Origin: Strongyloides papillosus | Taxonomy: Eukaryota; Nematoda; Chromadorea; Rhabditida; Strongyloididae | DNA: 64,000 nt | Direction of reading: 5' to 3' | Assembly (NCBI GenBank): GCA_005656395.1 | Contig: SRSI01000007.1 | Location: forward strand, 372,001 to 436,000 | Shown here: positions 29,435 to 39,850 of the stretch, in pieces | Layout: each line of letters begins with the position of its first letter | How positions within the stretch are numbered: position 1 is the stretch's first letter | Position numbers and translations under genes: made by a program | The notes under the pieces: generated by a model | What the model saw: only the letters and a program-made list of their open reading frames with translations | Told to the model about the DNA's origin: nothing | The model's database searches: none

Positions 29435-30600
29435 TTAGGTTGGTGCAAAAATTCTGTCGTCTTTTTACTGATATTTTACAATCCTATAATTTTAATAATA
29501 CAATTATCTAACTTAACGATATTATATTCATTATTATCAACAACTTGTCTTGAATTAGTTGCCACCTCACTGATTCCAGATGTGGAAAATTTCTTAACTT
29601 TTTTGAAGAAAGTCTTAAAAAAAAACAATAAATACTTTATCAACTTTACTGAAGTGTCTACCATCCTAGAGGTTATGTAGAGATAAGAGTAGGTATAATT
29701 TGATAGATAAACATCTGGAGAATATGTTTTGTACGAGAGAAATTCATAGATTCTCTTAACTAGATTTTTTCGGGTCTTTAATGTCACATGTCATCATATT
29801 GAAGAGCAACTCTTTTGTCATTATCCGAATTTTGTAATTTTTCTTAACTTCTTCGTCTAATTTTGATGTCATATTGCATTAGTGATCATTAAGAGTAGTT
29901 TGTTAATAGTAGAATCTCAAAAAATCTTAATTAAAAGCCGAAGCCCTACAAATGCATACGTTATCTTCAAGATTTATCAAATTGTTTCGAAACTTTAATA
30001 ACGATTTTTACACAATTGAATTATGTACTACATATCCCCCTGATATTTTACATAAAATTTTAGAAGCCTTAGTCTTCCTATGGTTTTAGTTGAAGCTCAT
30101 AGATAATACAATATCAAAAATGACTTTTGACTATGCACATATCTAGCAAAAAAAATGTATCATAGATAGCATGACATGTTGTGAGTAAGCAAATTATTAA
30201 GTTAAGAAGTGATACATTTTAATTAACATAATAACTTAATTTTCTATTAATTTCAATCATATTTTTCCAATGATGTAATGAGTAAAATTTTTATTTGGCC
30301 TTTAATACATCTACATGATAATTAAACTATTAATTATAACAATCACTTACAATTAATTAACAAAGTAATATTTTACAATCAAATAATAACCAAATTAACT
30401 TTCACTTCTCATAAAATAAAACTCTTCAAAATATATATTAGAATAATATAAGTTTTGGACTAACGCGTGCTGTAAGTATAATAAAAATGACTAATGTCAT
30501 CATTTTTAAACCTTTATATACTAATTGCAATTACTATGTTTTGGCTAAATGTTTAATAATGTGATATTGAAAAAAACGACAGAAATTTATGCGATAATCG
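29435..30600 (-). mobile_element. Decayed mariner transposon, copy 2
   Basis: The left end TTAGGTTGGTGCAAAAATTC follows TA (29433-29434). An imperfect inverted end, AAAACGACAGAAATTTATGCG, lies at about 30575-30600, giving mariner-like length. Within it a 103-codon minus frame (29787-29476) keeps the transposase C-terminus: YSPDVYLSNYTYSYLYI (compare the usual S-P-D-L-x-x-x-D-Y motif) and SRQVVDNNEYNI. The right boundary is uncertain. Confidence 0.65.
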
Positions 30601-30728
30601 AATGTAACAAAATATAATTTAATGAAATTTATTCATAATCATAATATAATCAAAGAAGTCGTAGCAATGCAAAGAAAAAATTAGAATAGTTTTTTAAATA
30701 ATACCCTATATTTTAAAATCTTTGAAAG

Positions 30729-30938
30729 TTAACTTGACGTTCCATAAAGACGATTTCTTGGGTGATATTTTGGTAGTTTTTGATTTTTATGTGGATTTCC
30801 TCCATATTGATTTCTTGAATGTACATGTAGACTACCATTGCCCACACCTTTGTGATTTGAAGGTCGGTGTGGTGGAAAATTAGAAATTCTTGAATTATGT
30901 CTATGCTGTCCTCTTCTAAACAAAAAACATCCTTTCAT
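30729..30938 (-). other. Low-complexity His/Asn/Gly-rich ORF, doubtful gene
   Basis: 69 codons, basic and rich in H, N, P, R and G, with no recognised domain. An acceptor-like TTTTTTGTTTAG occurs near its start, so it could be a final exon. Its first codon sits exactly at the target site of the long inverted-repeat element, so any upstream exon would have been displaced by that insertion. Confidence 0.2.
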
Positions 30939-30939
30939 A

Positions 30940-32590
30940 CACGCGATTTACTATCCCTGATTCAATAAACTTAAAGTAACAAATATGCTAGAGTTTTAAT
31001 TTATTTAGTAAATCAGGCACCAAAAAGTAAAAAATAGTTTACATTTAAAAAAATTAATTTATGAATATTTTTAATAACTTTAAACAATTAATTGACTTTA
31101 ACTTCTAAAAAATTAACATTTTTAAAATAGTCGAAAAATAAGGAAACTCAATAATATCAATTATATTTATACTTATGACTTTTTTAAATACTATGTTGTT
31201 TATCTATTAATATAATTTTTTTTCTTGTAATTATATACTATCACTTTTTTATATTGTCATTATATTAATAGTTCAGTCGCTCATTTTGTTCAATTTGATT
31301 AATTTGACTAAAATTTCATACAACGAATGTTTGTAATAGTGTCAACTGTTTATAAAATTTAATATATGTAAAATGCTATAGAGTATGTATATTAACAATA
31401 TAAATGATTGAAGACACTACAAAATTAAAATATGAATACATTGAAATGTTAATTTATTAATTAATATGGAACGTAGAAATTTATATATGAAGTGCTAAAA
31501 GCAACAATATCTTAGAAATTTTGATTATTTATAATTTTTATTAAATTAGTGAAAGCTTTGCGTCTTCATGCCTTTGTTTAACATTTTAACATATTCTACT
31601 TTGATTTTTTTAATAAAAATATTCAACACTCTTTGATTCTTAATTGGTGTAATTATCAATTAACCTTAGTGATATTAATTTACCCTCTTATTCTGGCGTT
31701 AAGATTTTCAAATGAGCCTTTTTTTACTTTATTTTGTTAACTTTCAAAATATTATTTGAAAACAAACCTAAAAAAATTATTTCAAAAAGAGGTGTTATTT
31801 GAAAATGACTTGATCTATAGTAACTAAAACGTTTTGGTGCCTGTTTTCACACTAAGTCAACAAATAGATCTATTGACTATTTAACTATGAAAATGAGTTA
31901 AGTTTAAAAAGAGCTATGATGTAGAAAAAATTAATTTTCTTATTTTTTTTTGTTATGGACACACCATTTGAACTTATAAAATAATACTTATTTTCACTAA
32001 AAAATATTTATTCATTAGAAATTCAAGACTTCATATATTTGTATTTAAAATTCTTACGTATCATATCAACTAATAAATTAACGTTTCAATATACTTTTAT
32101 TTAATTTTGCAAAGTGTTCAATCATTTATGTTGTCAATATACATACTCTACAGCATTTTACATATATTAAATTTTGTAAACAGTTGACACTATTACAAAC
32201 ATTCGTTGTATGAAATTTTAGTCAAATTAATCAGATTGAACTACTAAAACTATTAAAACTATTATAATAATAACAATATAAAAAAGTGATAGTATATAAT
32301 TACAAGAAAAAAAATTATATTAATAGATAAACAACATAGTATTTAAAAAAGTCATAAGTATAAATATAATTGATACTATTGAGTTTCCTTATTTTTCGAT
32401 TATTTAAAACTATTAGTTTATTCAGAAGTTAAATTTAATTAACTGTTTAAAGTTATTAAAAATATTAATATATTAATTTTTTAAAAGATAAACTATTTTT
32501 TACTTTTTGGTGCCTGATTTACTAAATAAATTAGAACTTTAGCATATTTGTTACTTTAAGTTTATTGAATCAGGGATAGTAAATCGCGTG
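30940..32590. mobile_element. 1651-bp DNA element with about 570-bp terminal inverted repeats
   Basis: Ends CACGCGATTTACTATCCCTG... and its reverse complement, flanked by TA (30938-30939 and 32591-32592). The arms match closely for about 570 bp (30940-31510 against 32025-32590), differing mainly by small indels. About 500 bp of unique AT-rich sequence without an ORF lies between. The TA duplication fits a Tc1/mariner-class target preference. Confidence 0.85.
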
Positions 32591-32951
32591 TAGGCAAAGT
32601 AAATTTTACAAATTTGATTAATAAGATAACAAAAATTAAATAAATATATTGTTTAGTGTGATTAGAAAAATTCATTTTAAATGAAATAATAATCTGATAG
32701 CAATTGTGAATTACACTTTTTTATATTATATTAAAGTATCAAAAATTAATAAAACAATGCTTCAAATGATATATACTACCATTTATTAAACAATCATGTA
32801 ATTTTATTTTTACACATAGTAAATTTTTATAATACTTTTTTGTATGTTTCGTATGCTAGTCCTGATTGTATAAAGCTATAACCTTACCAATAAATCATTG
32901 TATGTTGAAACGCCTGAATAGATTAGATTAGCAAGATATAATAAGAATCAG
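32591..32951. other. AT-rich intergenic DNA
   Basis: Nothing recognised. Confidence 0.5.
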
Positions 32952-33628
32952 ACTAGTACGGTATTTGGAGTGAAACAAATCAGATACTTTTAAAAAATTC
33001 TCAATGTGCTTCAGAGCGAGTAAGGATCAAATCTGGATATATCCGCGGATAGTAAAAATTATTACAGAAAGTAAACTACAGTGCGATCTAAAGCAAAGTA
33101 TAAAGCATATATATAAATGGTAAATTATTGTGATGCTTCTATCAAAATCTTTTGATCGGAAAGCTTCAAATCTAGTGATGATTAGATGAAATAGTATAAT
33201 TTTTAAAAAAATAAAATTATATGTTCTACTGTATGTTTAAAAATACATTTTAAATATTTTTAGTGTTTCTTTAATGAATTTCTATGTTAGTTAATTTTAA
33301 AAGATTTTAAAATATATTAAACTGTTATATTTTCTAAAGTTAGTGGATTAAAATATGCTGACTTTAGGTAGAAAAAAATTTATATAATAATATTTTCATC
33401 CATATTTAAGACGACTCTATCATAAACATTACTTAAAACATTAAGAGGCTGTGTAATTATTTTTTATTTAATAACATTTTTAGGTATTAAAATTTACAAT
33501 TATATGCGGTCACATACAGATCGATCCACGAAGAGTCAAATTCCCAGTCTTGATCCGCCCAAGATAGTCAACTATCTGCTCTGCTTCGTTATATCTGGAT
33601 CATTATTCGCTCCCAATACCGTACTAGT
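32952..33628. mobile_element. Inverted-repeat DNA element, family B copy 2
   Basis: Ends ACTAGTACGGTATTTGGAGTGAA and, reversed, ACTAGTACGGTATTGGGAGCGAA. Aligns along its length with 16187-16965 without the 192-bp insert. No ORF. Confidence 0.7.
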
Positions 33629-35258
33629 TTCGACTTAGAAAATTAAGCAAATTATTCTGCAATTTTTATAAAGCATAGCAAAACTTTTACATATTTATAA
33701 ACAATTTTTTAAAATCTTTTAATATGCGTAGGTACACTGAAATATTTTAAAACAACTATTTGCAAACAATTTCGTTTGAGTAATTGTAGCTTAAAAAGAT
33801 TTGAAGGAATAAATCTATTCAATTCTTAATTTTAGTGATATTAAATTAAAAAAATTTTAAATCTTAAAAAACCAAATATTAATTTGATTTTAAATTTTTC
33901 ATTATATTTTACTAGTTAAGATATACTGTACTGATTTCAATTATTTTTAAATAAGCACAAAATTTACATATAGTTAAGTAGAAACTATTTTTTGACCCAT
34001 CTTAATCATATTTTATTTTTTGGAATGTAAATTAATCTTTTAAAGACTTTCTTTCTTAACTTTTATAAATTATTATTCTTTGACTTTTATTAAAAAAATC
34101 AGTCGTTCTTATTATTTTTTATTATTAGTATCTAAAAATAATAGAATTTTTTCTACTAAATACTTTCAAAAAGTCATTGTGCTATAAAATTTATGAGATT
34201 GCTTTCATTCTTATTAATTATCTCAAGAATACATAAAGATAAATTATATAATAATATTTCAAAATGTGTTTAATTAGTGTATTTATTTTGAAAATAAGCT
34301 TCGTGAATATAGCTTTAACAATATACCTTTTTCTAGAACACATATATATAATGTAATCTTTTCTAAAAAAATTGATGTATTGAAACTTTTTTACGTTCTT
34401 AAAAACCAAAAATATTACTTTTTTTCTTTGTACCTCGAGAACGGATAAATGGACCAACACAATATATACGTCATTTAATAGATAATTAAATTTTACAAGG
34501 AACTTATGAAAAAAATATATTTAAATAGCTTCATCTTGACAAACTTTTTTTGAAAGAAATTCGATCGCGATTTTATAGTACTTAGAATTCCTCATTTTTT
34601 TAGATTATACTCAAAATGTAAATTAAAGAGAAGCTTAGAATAGTTTTTTTCTTTTTTCAATCTCATTTTCTGAATCTTGATATGCTATTTTAGAACATCA
34701 AAATCTAGCTTTTTTGTGATCATCTTCAGAAAAGTTCAAAATCTCAAGAATGAGACCTGAAATTTCAATTTTTTTTAATTTTTAAATTATTAGCATCTGA
34801 AACTACACATGTTTGCAAAATTCCATATAAAAATAACTCAAAGGGGGTCAAAATCAACACATTAAAAGTATGTAATTAGCTATATCTCAAGAAATAGACT
34901 TCAGATTGACATAATTTTTCATTTTTTAGAAACAGCATATAAAATTACATATATTAGGATACAAGAAAGTTTAAATATCGAAAATAATTTACACACTCAC
35001 CTTCTTGTTATAATATATACAGGGATAACTGTGAAAATTATGAGCAAATGCACTATTATTTTATATATCAACAAAATATTTTATTTATAAATACATTATT
35101 TCGAAATTTAGAAGAATAACTGAAAGGAATTTTAAGAAGATATGAATATTTCAAAGATATTATTATCATTTTAAATTGTTATTAGTTATTTTATATTAAA
35201 GATTTATAAGATCATTAAAATATTTTACTATTCATTAAAAGAAAAAGAAAGTTGAATA
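33629..35258. other. AT-rich intergenic DNA
   Basis: No gene. The 80-codon minus frame at 34218-34460 is not convincing. Around 34860-34930 a segment (AGCTATATCTCAAGAAATAGAC) looks like an old dispersed repeat. Confidence 0.4.
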
Positions 35259-35596
35259 CAGTAGTCCCCCCGTATCCGCGGTTTCAGTTATCCGCGGTTT
35301 GAAAATTACTAGCAACTAGAAAATTATAACATGGGGAGGTACGTGCGATTTTTTTTTATTTTAACTATCTTAAAATACAAACTTTATTTATGATTAAATT
35401 TTTCATTTTTTTTAGAAATTAAACTAACTAAATGATCATCGTTGCCTACAATTGTAAAAAAAAATACATCTTGTCTATAGTTTAAAGGTCTTAACACATG
35501 GAAAAATAAGAAATACTACGGTTCGCTATTATCCGCGGTTTCGTTATCCGCGGTAGTCTCAGGAACCAATCTACCGCGGATACGGGGGGACAACTG
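35259..35596. mobile_element. pogo/Tigger-like MITE
   Basis: 338 bp with inverted ends CAGTAGTCCCCCCGTATCCG and, reversed, CAGTTGTCCCCCCGTATCCG, flanked by TA (35257-35258, 35597-35598). The CAGT(A/T)GTCCCCCC...CCGCGG terminus is typical of pogo/Tigger-type elements. Internal repeats of TATCCGCGGTTTC occur near both ends. No ORF. Confidence 0.85.
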
Positions 35597-36447
35597 TATT
35601 CTGATAATTTTATGTATTGATAATAAGAGAGTTTTTGATAGTAATTAAGTTAAATTTAATTGTTTAATTTTCCTCCAACAGTTCATTCAAGTGGCCAATT
35701 AAAAGGGCCCAATAAACTTATAATTTACCTAGACCAAATAATCATTTGCTATGCTATGTAATATAAAACTTTATTTTAGAAGTAGGTGTACAAAATAGGA
35801 TAGTTTCACACAACATGACATTGATAGAAAAAATAATGGTAACCAAAAAACGTACTATTTTATCAGTACAGCTCTGATCCTGATAACAAATAAAAAAGTT
35901 TTTATCTTGGAAATAGTTTTTAATCATATTAATATGATAAACAACTTTGTGCTTAAGAAATTTTTAAATGCATATTATGTAATTTATTTGTTAAAAATTA
36001 TTTTAATGATAACAATCCAATCGTGAAATTATTTTTATACAAAAAAATAATTTTTAAAACTCAAAAGGACAAAAAAAAATCTTCTAATAACTATAACCGG
36101 GCGTAAAAACTAGATAAACCACCAATTATCAACAATTATAAAATTACTATTTAAAAGTTTGTATAAAAAAACTAATCATAAAAATTATTTCCATTATTTT
36201 CTATTCAACCTATAGATTACTTCCTTATCTATTATAAACCTTAAGTTTTAATAATTGATAAATTCTCATTTATATCATTATTACAAAGCACAACTTTAAC
36301 AACCTATCATATCATACATGTTAGTTTCCCTATATTGACCGCGACTTCATTCTCTCTTAAAATATTACAATTATAGTCTTTACGTGACATTTCACTTCCG
36401 TTTTCTATAGAACCAATCATTAAATTTGTCAACTGACTTATCACAAA
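35597..36447. other. Intergenic DNA upstream of cytochrome b5
   Basis: No gene seen. The last 150 bp are less AT-rich and probably hold the promoter. Confidence 0.5.
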
Positions 36448-36906
36448 ATGCCCCCAGAGTTAAAGGAATTTTCTTCTGCTGAAGTTGCTTTACATAACTC
36501 AAAAGAGTCATGTTGGATAATATTAAATGATAAAGTTTATGACGTAACAAAATTTCTTGATGAGCATCCCGGTGGTGGAGAAGTTATCTTAGATCAAGCA
36601 GGTAAAGATGCAACGGAAGCTTTTAATGATGTTGGTCATTCTTCGTATGTTTTTATTTTTTTTGTAACTTTTATTATATTTTTTAGTGATGCTATTGAAA
36701 TGACTAAAGACTACCTTATTGGTAAAATACCAACGGATGAGGTAGCAACCAAGGAAACTACAATTGGTGGTAGTAATTCTTCAAAAGAAAACTGGAAAGA
36801 AATTCTAACTAGTTCCACATGGACTAATTTTCTTATTCCAGTAGCAATGTCTGTTGTTGTTTATGTTTTATATCGTGGAGTTAAAACTTTGGCTGGAAGT
36901 CACTAA
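36448..36906 (+). CDS. CYB5: Cytochrome b5, membrane-anchored
   Basis: Two exons, 36448-36644 and 36687-36906, with a 42-nt intron (GTATGT...TTTTTTAG); spliced product 138 residues. The heme domain shows [13 protein letters not shown] (first axial His) and DVGHSS (second axial His, at the splice junction). A C-terminal helix ([19 protein letters not shown]) anchors it in the ER or outer mitochondrial membrane. It donates electrons to desaturases, P450s and similar enzymes. The intron has no stop and is a multiple of three, so unspliced RNA would give a 152-residue variant with an insert beside the second heme ligand. The next gene starts 289 bp downstream on the same strand. Confidence 0.95.
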   Translation: MPPELKEFSSAEVALHNSKESCWIILNDKVYDVTKFLDEHPGGGEVILDQAGKDATEAFNDVGHSSYVFIFFVTFIIFFSDAIEMTKDYLIGKIPTDEVATKETTIGGSNSSKENWKEILTSSTWTNFLIPVAMSVVVYVLYRGVKTLAGSH

Positions 36907-37195
36907 AAATATAACTTATCAGGAATTTCAATTATACTGGGAGAAAACATTTTTTTTTCTCTCAATTTTTAATTTTAATATAATTTACCATTTATCAACA
37001 TAATATAAAATAGCGTTTATTGCAAAAAAAAAGTTTTAATACTTTTGTTTTTTTCTGTTTCACAGTAAGATAATATCTTTTTTTTATAACAGTTTTTCAT
37101 GATAAAATTTTATAATGTTGTTATAAAATTTTTATTTACTGTAAATACATTTTAAATCAAAAAATCATTCAATTGGAAATTATTTTAGTTAAAAA

Positions 37196-37945
37196 ATGTC
37201 TATTTCCACTCTATTAATTGGGAAAACTGCTGTTGTCACCGGTGGAGCTAATGGAATTGGAAAAGCTATTTGCAGTAAACTCGTTGAACATGGAGTTAAA
37301 GTTTGCGTCGTTGATTTAAAAAAAGAAAATGCCATAGAGACAGCAAAATTACTAGGAAAAGAAAATTATGGATTCGGATGTGATGTAAGCAAGCTGAAAG
37401 AAGTTGAATCATTAAAGGAATTTGTATCAAAAAGTATGAATGTAACACCACAAATTATAGTTAACTGTGCTGGAATTACTCAAGATTCTACTATTTTAAA
37501 AATGAGTGAAGAACAATTCGACAACGTCATTGCCGTCAATTTAAAAGGTGTTCATTTAATTACACAGGCATTTGCCAGATTAGCTGTAGCAAACAACACT
37601 CCAGTATCAATTATTAATGTCAGTTCCATTGTAGGAAAAGTTGGAAACTTTGGTCAAACAAATTATGCTGCAACAAAAGCCGGTGTAATTGGGCACACAA
37701 AATCAGCAGCAAAAGAACTAGCAAAAAAGAATATACGCGTAAATGCCATTATGCCAGGATTTATAGAAACTGATATGACATCTGCTATGCCACCAAAAGT
37801 TTTAGAACAAATTTGCAAAGGAATCCCAATGGGCAAAATGGGAAAACCTGAAGATATCGCTGATGCTGTAGTTTATTTGGGATCAGATATGTCTAAATAT
37901 GTTACAGGCTCTATCATCGAAGTTACCGGTGGAATATTTATGTAA
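37196..37945 (+). CDS. Short-chain dehydrogenase/reductase, 17beta-HSD8 / FabG-like
   Basis: 249 residues, intronless. Classical SDR features: TGGANGIG cofactor loop near residue 16, CDVS, VNCAG, the catalytic Ser in INVSSIVG, YAATK (Tyr and Lys), and PGFIETDM after it. The overall pattern is closest to HSD17B8 and bacterial FabG, 3-ketoacyl-ACP reductases that in animals work with CBR4 in mitochondrial fatty acid synthesis. No obvious mitochondrial leader, so location is uncertain. An acceptor-like TTATTTTAG lies 7 nt before the ATG, fitting trans-splicing. It is convergent with PIN4, with 120 bp between the stops. Confidence 0.85.
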   Translation: MSISTLLIGKTAVVTGGANGIGKAICSKLVEHGVKVCVVDLKKENAIETAKLLGKENYGFGCDVSKLKEVESLKEFVSKSMNVTPQIIVNCAGITQDSTILKMSEEQFDNVIAVNLKGVHLITQAFARLAVANNTPVSIINVSSIVGKVGNFGQTNYAATKAGVIGHTKSAAKELAKKNIRVNAIMPGFIETDMTSAMPPKVLEQICKGIPMGKMGKPEDIADAVVYLGSDMSKYVTGSIIEVTGGIFM

Positions 37946-38065
37946 AACTGATATAGATTTCCATAACATACTAGATCTGCCACTTTAACGTCCATACTTA
38001 GGTGTTACAACAATTTAACATTAACTTTTAATAAACAATTAAAAACAATACACTGTTAACAAAAA

Positions 38066-38443
38066 TTATTTTTTACCCTCAATCATAATAATATGATAGC
38101 CAAACTTGGTTTTTACAGGTGGATTTGTGTAAATAGGCTTATCTACAGTACTTTTAGTCAATGCAAATGCAGCATCTTGAAATGGCCCAACCATCGATCC
38201 ACGTGTCATCCATCCTAAGTCTCCTCCACTTCTAGCTTTATCTTCACTATACTGAGCTGCAACCTCATTAAATTTCATTCCTGATTCAAGTTTTTCGAGA
38301 GCTTCCAAAATTTTTGATTGCTTCTCACAAAGAATATGTCTTACTTTTACAGCAGTACCACCTTTAGCTTCCTTCTTAGATTCAGCAGCTTCTCCTGATC
38401 CACTACTTGACTTAGCTTTTCCTTTAGCATTCTTTGGGGGCAT
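38066..38443 (-). CDS. PIN4: Parvulin-type peptidyl-prolyl isomerase PIN4
   Basis: 125 residues. A basic Gly/Ser/Lys-rich N-terminus (about 30 residues) is followed by the parvulin domain: [54 protein letters not shown]. Par14 proteins isomerise proline bonds and are linked to pre-rRNA processing and chromatin; the N-terminal extension mediates nucleic-acid binding in the family. Length and ends match the family. The minus-strand upstream sequence TTATTTTAG ends 4 nt before the ATG, an acceptor site suited to trans-splicing from the KIN17 gene 319 bp upstream. Confidence 0.95.
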   Translation of the reverse strand: MPPKNAKGKAKSSSGSGEAAESKKEAKGGTAVKVRHILCEKQSKILEALEKLESGMKFNEVAAQYSEDKARSGGDLGWMTRGSMVGPFQDAAFALTKSTVDKPIYTNPPVKTKFGYHIIMIEGKK

Positions 38444-38762
38444 TACTCTAAAATAATTAATAAATTAAATTAAAAAAGTGTACTTATTTGACTAAAGTTT
38501 ACCATTAATAAAAGGGTACATTTCCCCACGTTGTTAAACGTCCGAAGGTATCTTCTTGCCTTCAAAAACTACTTTTTAAAAGTTTATTTTACAAAATAAT
38601 TCAGACGATTATTATAATTAAGGAGAATCATACTATGAGTACAAGAAATTTGCTCATAAAATAAAAAAATAAATAAAGCAACATTGTTCTTATATTAATG
38701 TACAGAGAATTTGAGGGTAAGTTTCTGGACATTTATTATTTCTAAATGCCGCAAATTATTGC

Positions 38763-39616
38763 TTATCGATCACTTCTATACTTCTTTCGCTTTTTCTGTG
38801 CTTCTATTTCCATTATCTCTTCAAAGGCAGAACGTTTTGTTGTACTTGAGCTTGAGGATGAAGATTTTTTGCTTTTTGATGAAGAACTTGCAAATACGTC
38901 AGCGACTGGAGGTTTTACTTTTGGTATTTCTTTTGAGGAACTTGGTTTTAGGGACAACGAGAATTTTAATATCTCTCCTTCTGGTTTAGAAAATTCTTTC
39001 TTCTCTTCTTCTTTATCTTTTTCTAATTTTTCTTTTAATTCTTCTTTCTCCCTTTCAGCTCTCTTCAAAAATAACTCCCTTTCTCTTTCTTCATCATCTT
39101 TCTCAATTTTTGCTTTCTCTAATACCTTCTTTTTTCTTAACTCTGCTTCCTGATCTATATATTGTATCCACCATCCTTTTTCGTTCTCATCAATTCTTGC
39201 TTTCCCAGTTTTTGATAAATAATGAATGAAACCTGTTAAAGTATGCCATGATGTTGCATTCATATGAACATTTTGTTTATCCCGAATATAATCTTGGTAA
39301 ACATCATTGGCTCTTACCCTTTTAGTTCCGTATGTTGACTTTAAAATTTTTAAGAATGCAGTTTCAAATTCTTTATTAAACTCTCTCATGTATTCATTAC
39401 TATTTTCAGCAAATAACAATAGCTGTCTTTGATGTGCTTCACTAGTCAAATGGCATTTAAATCCATGTTGATCTCTACATTGCTTTTGACACATTTGACA
39501 AAACCTAGAAAATATTATAATTAATTTACAATCTTAAAAACATACCATTTTAATTTCTGTAATCCCTTCGTCTTAACAGCCTTATGCATCCTTTGTCCAC
39601 CATCATGTTTCCCCAT
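38763..39616 (-). CDS. KIN: DNA/RNA-binding protein KIN17, lacking the C-terminal SH3-like tandem
   Basis: Exon 1 (39616-39546) encodes MGKHDGGQRMHKAVKTKGLQ and a few more residues; a 41-nt intron (GTATGT...TTTTCTAG) joins it to exon 2 (39504-38763). Product 270 residues. The C2H2 zinc finger (FCQMCQKQCRDQHGFKCH then H) is followed by the KIN17 winged helix (NEYMREFNKEFETAFLKILK to the GWWIQYID block), then a long Lys/Glu coiled coil and a Ser-rich stretch, ending EEIMEIEAQKKRKKYRSDR. KIN17 acts in DNA repair and replication and in pre-mRNA processing. Vertebrate proteins (about 390 residues) continue with a tandem SH3-like/KOW region that is absent here; no downstream donor site is visible. 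Upstream it is divergent with the mitoguardin gene (about 235 bp). Confidence 0.93.
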
Positions 39617-39850
39617 TTTATACGAAATTGAGTATAAGAAAAGTAAAAGACTCTCAACAAGTTATAGAAAAAATAATCACATAAGATGTTTGCCTTTCTC
39701 TCACCACATAAACATCTCTCCACAATACAATTCTAACTGAGACAAATATCATTTTCTTATTAATTTTCAACTTCCGTAGTTATATTCATTTTCAAGATTT
39801 CAAATACTTAAAATAGTAGAATAAATTTCTACTTATTTTACATTAAATCA
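39617..39850. promoter_or_regulatory. Bidirectional promoter interval, KIN17 / mitoguardin
   Basis: 234 bp between two divergent start codons; CT-rich segment at 39690-39730. No clear TATA box. Confidence 0.4.
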
